Shown: positions 8,716 to 16,047, counted from the stretch's first letter. The stretch: 37,121 nucleotides of DNA from Rhodoferax sp. UBA4409 (GCA_002390825.1 DGQR01000019.1:1-37121); one strand, 5' to 3'. Numbers and translations: made by a program. Notes: generated by a model not told the origin, from the sequence alone.

Positions 8716-10970
8716 CCAAGTTTATTTGCCGACTATTTTTTGTGATGTTTGCAATGACCAGCCTATGCAGCGCTGCGTTAGGGGCTGACTGGTGGGTAAC
8801 CGATCCACTGGCCATGCCCGTGCGCCCGGCTGCGGCGAGTGCACCCCAGCAAAATCCGCCTTTGTTTACTTGGCCCGCCAAGACCGGCAGCACTGGCTAT
8901 GAACTACAAATACTGAATACTAAGAATGACGTAGCCACTTACCGTATCAAAGACAACTGGCTTCATTTGTCGGTAGCGCTGCCGCAAGGTATCCACCGCT
9001 GGCGAGTGAGAGCACTTGGTAGTGCCTTGACTGGGTGGAGCAATGAACGTTCGTTCACTGTGGGGGCGGAAAGCGGCTCTTTCCTTGTGAACACAAAATC
9101 CGCAGCAATGCTTGCTGAGCTCCAGCGACCACACCCTAGAGGATTTGCGCGAGGTACTGAGTTAGCAGCTTTAAAAGCTGATCTGCTTTCCGCGCGTGCT
9201 AGTGATGTGCTAGCGTTAAAGGCCAAGGTGCTGCGGCAGCTTGGCGTTGCCATGCCTTTGGAACCACTCATGCGCTTCGACTTGATGGCATCGAGCGCAG
9301 CCACCAACAAAGCGATTGCAGATGTGCGTAATCGCCTGCAAGACGAGCAGGAATTGTTGCTATCCCTCGGCTTGCTTTGGTTTCATGAAGGTGATGTTCG
9401 ATGGAAGAACGAAGCAATGGCCCGCGTGAAAAACCTCGCTGCATGGGATCCAAACGGCTCGACCGGCAGGGTTTCACATACCCAAGCCAGCCGAACTATT
9501 TTGCTCATTTTGGCGGTTGGTTTTGATTGGTTTTACGACAATTGGTCCAATGTTGAGCGCAGCGTTATTCATGCAGCTGCTGCACAGCGCTACTCAGCAT
9601 TGTTTGACGTTATCGTGGCCGACGGCAGCCTGGCACGCAATCCCTTCAATTCGTTCAACTCTTACACATTGGGCTACCTAGTTGCAGCTGCCCCTTTGCT
9701 AGCGGATGGGTCGTCCGTTTTTGATCGAACATTTCCTGATGCGCTATCGCTTTATGCGGCCACATTTCCGGCTTGGAGCGGCGACGATGGTGGCTACGGT
9801 AATGGCCTTGCCTACGGTTTGTGGGATGTGCCTGAGTCCGTGGTGCTGTGGGACCTTTTGCGGTGGAGCACTGGATTCAGTATGTACCACAAGCCAGAAG
9901 TAAAGAACTTTGGAAAGGTGTTGGCGTATTTCCTTCCGCCGGGGACCCCAGGGGGTTACTTCGGTGATGGCGCAGAGACTTTGACGCCAAGTTCTAACGC
10001 ACGGTTTGGCAAGGTTTTCGCCGCCCGCGCGCAATCTCCGCTAATGAATTGGTATGCAGATCAATTGTTTGGCGAAGATAAAACTTGGTTCTCGATGATG
10101 ACGCGACCTCCAGTTGATACGCAAAGTCGTGATTTTTTGGATGCGCCCAACTCGATCGCACTGCCCTCTGTTGGATGGACTGCAATGCACAGCGATCTAA
10201 CAGCGCGTGATCGTGTTTCTGTGTATTTCAAAAGCAGTTCTTTTGGATCATTTAACCATTCGCACGCAGATCAAAACAGTTTCGTGATTCATTCGCGTGG
10301 GCGGGTGATCGCGATGGATAGCGGCGTTTACGACTACTACAACTCGCCGCACTGGCGCAATTGGTACAAGCAAACACGCGCGCACAACGCAATAACCTTT
10401 GACGGTGGACAAGGACAAAGTCTAGGTGAAAGTGGCACCGGAACACGGAACTTTGCTGGCAGTATTAAGCAGTTTGTACAAACACCGGCTGTCGACTGGG
10501 TAACGGGTGATGCAGCCAGCGCATTTGATAGGCCTCTATTGCGAAACAACCGCTCCGTAGCACTTGTTCGACCATCTACAGTGGTTATCGTGGATGACGT
10601 AGCAGCAGATACGCCCAAGCGCTGGGAGTCGAATTTTCACACCCCGTCGGCCTTGGCGCAGACATCAACCGGATGGGAAATGAAAATTCCCGGCGCGGAG
10701 GTGTGCATGAGTTTCATGGCGTCTCAGCCAGCAGTGAAAACATCGACCGACGGGTACGCTCCAGTCCCTGAAACTAGTGCCAAAGTTCTGCCGCATGTAT
10801 GGAGCGTATTTGGTGTTAAGGATGCAACGACAACTGCGACCTTTGTGACTGTTTTGAGAATGAATTGTGCGACCTCAGAGCCGCAAATCCAAATTGATGC
10901 AGGACGAGTGCAAGTAAAGGTGTCTGGAAAGATTCTTGTACACCAAGCTGGCAGTATGTCGTTGGAGTAA
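8712..10970 (+). CDS. secreted heparinase II/III-like polysaccharide lyase
   Basis: A 752-residue protein with an N-terminal signal peptide (hydrophobic core at about 4-22, likely cleavage near ALGA). A fibronectin-like or DUF4962-type N-terminal region follows, with QNPPLFTWPA and GIHRWRVRALG. Next comes a long alpha-helical toroid (about 150-460) and a C-terminal heparinase II/III beta-domain. That domain starts near FGSFNHSHADQNSFVI and includes a DSGVYDYYNSPHW stretch and RAHNAITFDG. NHSHADQ holds the conserved histidine and asparagine residues of these lyases. It would act in the periplasm or outside the cell on uronic-acid-containing polysaccharide, probably to trim or release the cluster's own product. 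The start overlaps the upstream stop (ATGA), so it is made with the biosynthetic enzymes. Confidence 0.87.
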   Translation: MTKFICRLFFVMFAMTSLCSAALGADWWVTDPLAMPVRPAAASAPQQNPPLFTWPAKTGSTGYELQILNTKNDVATYRIKDNWLHLSVALPQGIHRWRVRALGSALTGWSNERSFTVGAESGSFLVNTKSAAMLAELQRPHPRGFARGTELAALKADLLSARASDVLALKAKVLRQLGVAMPLEPLMRFDLMASSAATNKAIADVRNRLQDEQELLLSLGLLWFHEGDVRWKNEAMARVKNLAAWDPNGSTGRVSHTQASRTILLILAVGFDWFYDNWSNVERSVIHAAAAQRYSALFDVIVADGSLARNPFNSFNSYTLGYLVAAAPLLADGSSVFDRTFPDALSLYAATFPAWSGDDGGYGNGLAYGLWDVPESVVLWDLLRWSTGFSMYHKPEVKNFGKVLAYFLPPGTPGGYFGDGAETLTPSSNARFGKVFAARAQSPLMNWYADQLFGEDKTWFSMMTRPPVDTQSRDFLDAPNSIALPSVGWTAMHSDLTARDRVSVYFKSSSFGSFNHSHADQNSFVIHSRGRVIAMDSGVYDYYNSPHWRNWYKQTRAHNAITFDGGQGQSLGESGTGTRNFAGSIKQFVQTPAVDWVTGDAASAFDRPLLRNNRSVALVRPSTVVIVDDVAADTPKRWESNFHTPSALAQTSTGWEMKIPGAEVCMSFMASQPAVKTSTDGYAPVPETSAKVLPHVWSVFGVKDATTTATFVTVLRMNCATSEPQIQIDAGRVQVKVSGKILVHQAGSMSLE

Positions 10971-10997
10971 CTTGTTTAGATCGATACAGGGAGTCAG

Positions 10998-11447
10998 ATG
11001 AAGAAAAAAAAGGTTTTGGCCGTGGCGTCTGGCGGTGGTCATTGGGTGCAATTGCTGCGACTTCGGCCTTCCTATGCGCACCATAGCGTGACGTATGTGA
11101 GCACCAACGCTTCATATGCCAATGATGTGGACGGTGCGTTATTGACGGTTACCGATGCGAACCTAAATGAAAAGGGCCGTTTGCTGCGCATGTTTTTTGA
11201 AATGTTTTTGCACGTTGCCCGCGTACGCCCCGATGTCGTGATTACAACTGGAGCGGCACCTGGGTTTGCAGCCGTGGTTTTGGCCCGTTTGTTTGGGGCA
11301 CGAACCATTTGGGTGGACAGCATTGCTAACTCCGAAGAGTTGTCTGGCTCCGGTAAACATGTAGGGCGTTTTGCACACACTTGGCTTACGCAGTGGGAGC
11401 ACTTAGCGAAGCCTGAAGGCCCGCAGTTTTGGGGGGCGGTGCTGTGA
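10998..11447 (+). CDS. Alg14/PssD-like glycosyltransferase subunit
   Basis: A 149-residue protein beginning MKKKKVLAVASGGGHWVQ. A basic start followed by a beta-strand and a GGGHW loop is characteristic of Alg14/PssD proteins. VVITTGAAPGFAAVV and WVDSIANSEELSG are the other family blocks. In characterised pairs, the Alg14-type subunit anchors and completes an Alg13-type catalytic subunit to form one GT-B enzyme using a UDP-sugar. The partner gene is immediately downstream and overlaps by four bases (GTGA). A GGGAG Shine-Dalgarno sequence sits eight bases before the ATG. Confidence 0.85.
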   Translation: MKKKKVLAVASGGGHWVQLLRLRPSYAHHSVTYVSTNASYANDVDGALLTVTDANLNEKGRLLRMFFEMFLHVARVRPDVVITTGAAPGFAAVVLARLFGARTIWVDSIANSEELSGSGKHVGRFAHTWLTQWEHLAKPEGPQFWGAVL

Positions 11448-11923
11448 TTTTTATTACCGTTGGAACCCAGCTTGCATTTGACAGACTCATATCCGCCGTA
11501 GACGCTTGGGCTATGGATAACCCGCTAGAGCAGGTATTTGCCCAAATTGGCCCAGGAGAATTTAGGCCAAAATTCTGCGAATTTGCGAAATTTTTGCCCC
11601 CAGATAAATCCAATGACATGTTTCGCAGTGCCGACCTGATCGTGGCGCATGCCGGAATGGGGTCGATATTGACTGCGTTAAAGTACCGAAAGCCGATTTT
11701 GGTGATGCCTAGAAAAGCATCCTTAGGTGAGCACCGCAATGAACACCAGTTGGCAACCGCCAAGTGGCTTGGCAAAAAGGCCGGTGTTTTTGTTGTCAAT
11801 GATGAAGCTGATATCGCGGCAATTCTCAGCTCAAGAAGTACTTTGCAAGCGGGTGACAGTATCAGCGAATTTGCAGATATTGCATTTACCAATCGCTTAC
11901 GAAGCGTTGTCGATGCTTCGTAA
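11444..11923 (+). CDS. Alg13/PssE-like glycosyltransferase subunit (GT28 C-terminal domain)
   Basis: 159 residues from a GTG start that overlaps the upstream stop. From here the protein begins IFITVGTQLAFDRLI, the normal Alg13/PssE N-terminus, whereas an in-frame TTG five codons earlier adds only glycines. IVAHAGMGSILTAL near residue 65 is the GT28 nucleotide-sugar-binding loop, and PRKASLGEHRNEHQ matches the following conserved block. It forms the C-terminal half of a split GT-B enzyme with the preceding gene product. PssD/PssE pairs are known to add a glucuronosyl residue in some rhizobial exopolysaccharides. UDP-glucuronate would come from the dehydrogenase encoded just downstream, but the sugar used here is inference. 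Confidence 0.87.
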   Translation: MIFITVGTQLAFDRLISAVDAWAMDNPLEQVFAQIGPGEFRPKFCEFAKFLPPDKSNDMFRSADLIVAHAGMGSILTALKYRKPILVMPRKASLGEHRNEHQLATAKWLGKKAGVFVVNDEADIAAILSSRSTLQAGDSISEFADIAFTNRLRSVVDAS

Positions 11924-12080
11924 CTGGCGTGTGCGCTCGGTACTAGCGCATCGACCTGACGCCGAGCACAGCACCCTGCGCTGGTGGCCCCTAGCCCAGC
12001 TGCCCGACAAAGCACTTTTGCGGGCAAAGTTACACGAGTTCTATTTGCAGTCTGCACCTAACGATGATGCTACTGAATAG
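11913..12080 (+). CDS. short unrecognised ORF, possible gene fragment
   Basis: A 55-codon frame starting inside the last codons of the PssE-like gene, in another frame, and ending at TAG. I do not recognise it. It contains RWWPLAQLPD followed by a KLHEFYL stretch, loosely like the end of a Nudix hydrolase domain, and ends in an acidic tail. No Nudix box or other catalytic motif is present, and no clear ribosome binding site precedes the ATG. It could be a remnant of a larger gene lost from the boundary between the polysaccharide genes and the sugar-nucleotide genes, or a chance frame. Confidence 0.25.
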   Translation: MLRNWRVRSVLAHRPDAEHSTLRWWPLAQLPDKALLRAKLHEFYLQSAPNDDATE

Positions 12081-12150
12081 TGAGCTGCTTGCGCTTATTC
12101 CACATGGCCTAGAGCCCGATTAAACATAAATATTTTTAGGGAAGTAAATC

Positions 12151-13473
12151 ATGAAAATTACAGTGATTGGTACCGGATACGTGGGCTTGGTGTCAGGCGC
12201 TTGTTTTGCCGATGTGGGCAACGATGTGCTGTGCCTGGATGTGGACCCGGCCAAGATCAAGATTTTGGAAGACGGCGGCATCCCCATTTACGAGCCGGGT
12301 CTGCAAGAGATGGTCAAGCGCAATGTGGCGGCGGGCCGCTTGCACTTCACCACCGATGTGGAAAAGGCTGCGCACTTTGGCACAGTGCAGTTCATTGCGG
12401 TGGGCACCCCACCGGATGAAGATGGCTCGGCCGACATGAAATATGTGATTGCGGCCGCCCGCAACATCGGCAAATACATGACCGACTACAAGGTGGTGGT
12501 AGACAAGAGCACCGTGCCCGTGGGCACTGCGGACCGGGTAAAGGCCGCCATTGCCGATGAGCTGGCCAAGCGCGGGGTGAACACGCCTTTCAGCGTGGTG
12601 AGCAACCCCGAGTTTTTGAAAGAAGGCGCAGCCATTGACGACTTTATGCGCCCCGACCGCATTGTGGTGGGCTGCGAAGACGAGCAGGCCGCGCTCAATA
12701 TGCGCGCGCTGTATGCACCGATCCAGCGCAATCACGACCGTTTGATCGTGATGGACATCCGCAGCGCGGAGCTGACCAAATACGCCGCGAACGCCATGCT
12801 GGCGACCCGCATCAGCTTTATGAACGAGTTGGCTAATCTGGCCGAAAAGCTGGGCGCCGATATTGAAAACGTGCGCAAGGGCATTGGCTCGGACCCGCGC
12901 ATTGGCTACGACTTTTTGTATGCCGGTGCGGGCTATGGCGGCTCGTGCTTTCCCAAAGATGTGCAGGCCCTGGTGAAAACAGCGCAAGACGATGCAGGCA
13001 TTCACCTGCAGGTGCTGACTGCGGTGGAAGCCGCCAACGACGCCCAAAAGCGCGTGCTGGGCGGCAAGGTGCTCAAGCGCTTTGGCACCGATTTGACCGG
13101 CAAGCACTTTGCAATATGGGGCTTGGCCTTCAAGGCCAACACAGACGACATGCGCAAGGCCACCAGCCGCGATGTGATTCAAGATTTGCTGGATGCGGGG
13201 GCTACGGTTACGGCCTACGACCCGGTGGCGATGAAAGAGGCACAGCACTGCTTCCCGGATGAGCCGCGCCTCACCTATGCCGATAGCCAGACGGCTGCGC
13301 TGGAGGGGGCGGATGCCCTGATCATCGTGACCGAGTGGCGCGAGTTCCGCAGCCCAGATTTTGAGAACATCAAATCCAAGCTCAAGCAGCCTGTGATTTT
13401 TGATGGCCGCAACCTGTACGACCCCAAGCTGGTGCGCAGCATGGGCATTGAGTACCAAGCTATCGGACGCTAA
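12151..13473 (+). CDS. ugd: UDP-glucose 6-dehydrogenase
   Basis: 440 residues, the usual length. The enzyme oxidises UDP-glucose to UDP-glucuronate with two NAD+. The N-terminus holds the NAD-binding GTGYVGLVSGACFADVG. STVPVGT, the conserved NPEFLKEG and the catalytic cysteine C266 in YGGSCFPKD all match the family, and the C-terminal domain has WGLAFKANTDDMR. AGGGAAG lies ten bases before the ATG. The upstream 70 bases hold no promoter I can support. Its product is a likely donor for the preceding PssD/PssE-like enzyme and would explain a uronate-dependent lyase in the cluster. GC content rises sharply at this gene (63% at 12841-12900, counted by hand). Confidence 0.97.
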   Translation: MKITVIGTGYVGLVSGACFADVGNDVLCLDVDPAKIKILEDGGIPIYEPGLQEMVKRNVAAGRLHFTTDVEKAAHFGTVQFIAVGTPPDEDGSADMKYVIAAARNIGKYMTDYKVVVDKSTVPVGTADRVKAAIADELAKRGVNTPFSVVSNPEFLKEGAAIDDFMRPDRIVVGCEDEQAALNMRALYAPIQRNHDRLIVMDIRSAELTKYAANAMLATRISFMNELANLAEKLGADIENVRKGIGSDPRIGYDFLYAGAGYGGSCFPKDVQALVKTAQDDAGIHLQVLTAVEAANDAQKRVLGGKVLKRFGTDLTGKHFAIWGLAFKANTDDMRKATSRDVIQDLLDAGATVTAYDPVAMKEAQHCFPDEPRLTYADSQTAALEGADALIIVTEWREFRSPDFENIKSKLKQPVIFDGRNLYDPKLVRSMGIEYQAIGR

Positions 13474-13477
13474 CGCC

Positions 13478-14914
13478 ATGACCGTGTTGACCCTGCAAGA
13501 TTTGGCCATCCAATCCGGCGTGGCATTTGGCACCAGCGGTGCGCGCGGCAAGGTGGTGGACATGACCCCGGGCTTGTGCCACGCCTACACCACGGCGTTT
13601 TTGAATGCCGTAGTGCCCAAGGCCACCACCATTGTGCTGGGCCACGATTTGCGCCCCAGTAGCCCGGCGATTGCGGCGGCCTGTGCGGCAGCGATTCAGA
13701 GCTTGGGTATGCAGGTGGTGTATGGCGGTGCCCTACCCACACCGGCGCTGGCGCTGTATGCGGCGCAGCTGGGTGCGCCGGCGATTGTGGTCACGGGCAG
13801 CCATATTCCGTTTGACCGCAATGGCATCAAGTTTTACCGCGAAGAAGGCGAGATCACCAAAGCTGATGAGCGCGCCATGCTGGACTTTTTGGTGGGCGTG
13901 CCCCGGGACTTGAAGCTCCCTGCCCTGCCCGCACCCGACCCGCGGGTGGAGCAGGCCTATGTGCGCCGGTATGTGGATTTCTTTGGCACGGAGGCGCTGG
14001 CGGGCGAGACGATTGCGGTCTACGAGCACAGCAGTGTGGCGCGTGATGTGCTGCGCACCATTTTGGAGGCGCTGGGCGCCGAGGTGATTTCGCTGGGTCG
14101 AACCGATGTGTTTGTACCCATCGACACCGAAGCGGTGCGCCATGAAGACATTGAGCAGGCCCGCGAGTGGGCGGAGTTACATGACTTTGATGCGATTGTG
14201 TCTACCGATGGCGATGCCGACCGCCCCCTGATTGGCGACGAGCGCGGCGAGTGGTTGCGCGGCGATGTGGTGGGCATTTTGACGGCGCAGCAGCTCCAGG
14301 CGACTGCGGTAGTCACCCCGGTGAGCAGCAATAGCGCACTGGAGAGCACCCAGAGTTTTGCGCAGGTGGTGCGCACCCGCATTGGCTCGCCCTATGTGAT
14401 TGAGGGCATGCAAAACGCCGCCAAGGCGGGCGCGGAGCTGGTGGTGGGTTTCGAGGCCAATGGCGGCTTTTTGCTGGGCAGCCAGGTGCTGCGGGATGGC
14501 CGCCGCCTAGGGCCTTTGCCCACCCGCGATGCGGTGCTGCCGATGCTGGCCCTGCTGTGCGGCGCCAAAGCGGGCAAGCTGAAAATGTCAGAGGTGGGCT
14601 ACCGCCTGCCCAAGCGGTTTACCGCGAGCGACCGGATTCAAAACTTTGCGACTGCTAGCAGCCTGGCGCTGATCGTGCGCTTGCGCATGGACCACGCCGC
14701 TTTGCGCGAGCTGATGGCCCCTCACGCGGGCGACGTAGTGTCGATCGACGAAACCGATGGTTTGCGGGTGCTGTTTGCGTCAGGCGACATCGTCCACCTG
14801 CGCCCCAGCGGCAATGCCCCCGAGCTGCGCTGCTACGCCGAGAGCACCACGGTCGATCAGGCCAAGCAATTGTGCGATGACTGCTTGTTGCGGGTGCTGA
14901 AGGTGGCGGCGTAA
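13478..14914 (+). CDS. phosphomannomutase/phosphoglucomutase family protein
   Basis: 478 residues from the ATG four bases after ugd; the frame is open further upstream but inside ugd. It has the four-domain phosphohexomutase layout. The phosphoserine loop is TGSHIPFDRNGIKFY with the catalytic serine at residue 108. The metal loop is STDGDADRPL, and the substrate loop is GFEANGGFLLG. The C-terminal phosphate-binding loop is RPSGNAPELRCY. It interconverts hexose 1- and 6-phosphates and so feeds GDP-mannose or UDP/dTDP-glucose synthesis. The serine loop differs from the common TASHNP, but the serine and histidine are kept. The 3' end overlaps the opposite-strand PEP-CTERM gene by 58 bases. Confidence 0.92.
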   Translation: MTVLTLQDLAIQSGVAFGTSGARGKVVDMTPGLCHAYTTAFLNAVVPKATTIVLGHDLRPSSPAIAAACAAAIQSLGMQVVYGGALPTPALALYAAQLGAPAIVVTGSHIPFDRNGIKFYREEGEITKADERAMLDFLVGVPRDLKLPALPAPDPRVEQAYVRRYVDFFGTEALAGETIAVYEHSSVARDVLRTILEALGAEVISLGRTDVFVPIDTEAVRHEDIEQAREWAELHDFDAIVSTDGDADRPLIGDERGEWLRGDVVGILTAQQLQATAVVTPVSSNSALESTQSFAQVVRTRIGSPYVIEGMQNAAKAGAELVVGFEANGGFLLGSQVLRDGRRLGPLPTRDAVLPMLALLCGAKAGKLKMSEVGYRLPKRFTASDRIQNFATASSLALIVRLRMDHAALRELMAPHAGDVVSIDETDGLRVLFASGDIVHLRPSGNAPELRCYAESTTVDQAKQLCDDCLLRVLKVAA

Positions 14915-15531
14915 AGCAGCCCCAACCCGGCCAGCAGCAGAGCATAGGTTTCGGGCTCGGGTACGGGGCTGATGGTGAGGGCGATGTTGTCGACCCCGAC
15001 ATAGCGGGCGTAGTTGAAGCCAATGCCACTGAACTGCACCGACGTCAGCCCAGTAAAGCCTGCGAAGTAGCTGCTGTTGTAGTGGGTGAAGCGGCCGGGC
15101 GTTAGCGCGAGAGGCTGGCTGGTGCTGACCATGCCACCGTAGAGCTTGGTGCCGGTGATCTGGATGCTGAGCTGGTCGGTTAATGTGCCGCCACCACCAC
15201 CGAGCATGCCTGCAAGATCGAGGCTGAGCAGCGCAAAAGTGCCGCTCGTACCTGGGGTGAGGCTGAGTGTTTCGCTCTGGTTGCTCAGCCCGTAAAAGGC
15301 CAAAAATTTACCGGCCGGCACGGGCTCCACCAGATACCCGGCCCCGCTCAGTACAAAGTGGGTGTTACTGCTGTGCTGCAACTGCACACCGGCAGCCAAG
15401 GTACCCGAGGGAGCAGAGAGCGCATCAAACGTCAGCGTGAGGGCTTGGGCATGAGCCCCGGCGGAGACAAGCAGCGCCGCGGCTGTGGCGAGGGCGGAGG
15501 CAATGCCCCGGAAGGCGCTGGATAGCAGCAT
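14857..15531 (-). CDS. PEP-CTERM sorting domain protein (exosortase substrate)
   Basis: 224 residues from the ATG at 15531, which has a GGGAG Shine-Dalgarno sequence nine bases upstream; the frame extends further but into the pilin gene. It has a signal peptide (hydrophobic at about 10-28, AHA before a likely cleavage), then a Ser/Thr/Gly-rich mature region rich in beta-strand, and SPVPEPETYALLLAGLGLL at 189-207, a textbook PEP-CTERM signal. The tail after the hydrophobic segment has R214 and K216 but continues about ten residues past the usual basic end. Such proteins are processed at the inner membrane by an exosortase and then exported, often to the polysaccharide matrix. No exosortase gene is visible here. 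It lies 23 bases after the pilin gene. Confidence 0.88.
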   Translation of the reverse strand: MLLSSAFRGIASALATAAALLVSAGAHAQALTLTFDALSAPSGTLAAGVQLQHSSNTHFVLSGAGYLVEPVPAGKFLAFYGLSNQSETLSLTPGTSGTFALLSLDLAGMLGGGGGTLTDQLSIQITGTKLYGGMVSTSQPLALTPGRFTHYNSSYFAGFTGLTSVQFSGIGFNYARYVGVDNIALTISPVPEPETYALLLAGLGLLYAATFSTRNKQSSHNCLA

Positions 15532-15554
15532 GGAGGTCTCCCGAAAAGTGTGTA

Positions 15555-15950
15555 TCAAAGAATGCCGATCAAGATGGCGTTGGCTGTAGTGCCGTTGGGG
15601 CCGTTTAGGGTGCAAACGACGGTTTCCCCCTCGGGCACTGGCAAAGGCAGCCCGCCGCCCAAGCTGTAGTTGGCGGGCAGGCCCCCTTGCAAGAGCAAGG
15701 CGCCGTCTGCGCAATCGGTAACCGCAACGCCTTTGCTGGCGTTGGCCTTGCGGGTGGCCACATTGATGACGGCCCCGGCGGAGATGGCACCTGCCACGCC
15801 TTGGGTGGCTGCGGTTTGGGCGTCGCTACGCAAATCGACAAATTTGGGGATTGCCACGGCAGACAAGATGCCGAGGATGACGATCACCATGACGAGCTCA
15901 ATCAGGGTGAAACCGGTTTGCGGGTGGCGATAGTTCGATAAAGCGCGCAT
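15555..15950 (-). CDS. type IV pilin-like protein (class III prepilin signal)
   Basis: 131 residues. The short basic leader ends in QTG, followed by FTLIELVMVIVILGILSA. This gives the prepilin peptidase site G/F, glutamate at mature position 5, and the hydrophobic polymerisation helix. The mature protein is about 118 residues, with a KFVDLRSDAQ continuation, and two cysteines (VTDCADG and TVVCTLNG) that could form the D-loop disulfide. It is small for a major pilin, so a minor or pseudopilin role is possible. The PilD peptidase and PilB/PilC assembly proteins are encoded in this window. No Shine-Dalgarno sequence precedes the ATG. It is followed after 23 bases by the PEP-CTERM gene. Confidence 0.88.
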   Translation of the reverse strand: MRALSNYRHPQTGFTLIELVMVIVILGILSAVAIPKFVDLRSDAQTAATQGVAGAISAGAVINVATRKANASKGVAVTDCADGALLLQGGLPANYSLGGGLPLPVPEGETVVCTLNGPNGTTANAILIGIL

Positions 15951-15962
15951 GGTGGGCTGAAA

Positions 15963-15978
15963 TGCAAGGCTGTAACCA
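15963..15978 (-). promoter_or_regulatory. possible sigma-54 (-24/-12) element before the pilin gene
   Basis: On the minus strand TGG and TTGCAT stand with exactly ten bases between the GG and GC dinucleotides, the spacing of sigma-54 promoters. Only the GG and GC blocks match; the CAC after TGG is replaced by TTA. Many type IV pilin genes are sigma-54 dependent. Against this, the predicted start of transcription would fall within about two bases of the pilin ATG, leaving almost no leader. Low confidence. Confidence 0.25.
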
Positions 15979-15987
15979 GTTGTTACA
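15971..15987. repeat. palindrome TGTAAC-N5-GTTACA upstream of the pilin gene
   Basis: A perfect dyad with six-base arms and a five-base centre, 20 bases upstream of the pilin ATG and overlapping the possible -24 element. Its size and symmetry fit an operator for a dimeric regulator, but I know no regulator with this exact site. Confidence 0.4.
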
Positions 15988-16018
15988 GGATGGTACGCAG
16001 GCGCAGCGAGGAAGGGAA

Positions 16019-16047
16019 TAGTCCGGATGGATGAGCCGAATGGACTA
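16019..16047. repeat. dyad TAGTCC-N17-GGACTA in the pilin/rfbB intergenic region
   Basis: Six-base inverted arms separated by 17 bases, midway between the divergent pilin and rfbB genes. The rest of this 173-base region holds an AGGGA ribosome binding site before rfbB and a GATAAT at 16085-16090, with no well-placed -35 partner. The dyad may be an operator or chance. Confidence 0.2.

Noticed and set aside
12193..13563. Long open frame (456 codons) on the strand opposite ugd
   Set aside because: It is the antisense shadow of a high-GC gene; it is His/Ala/Val-rich, has no motif, and ugd itself is complete and certain.
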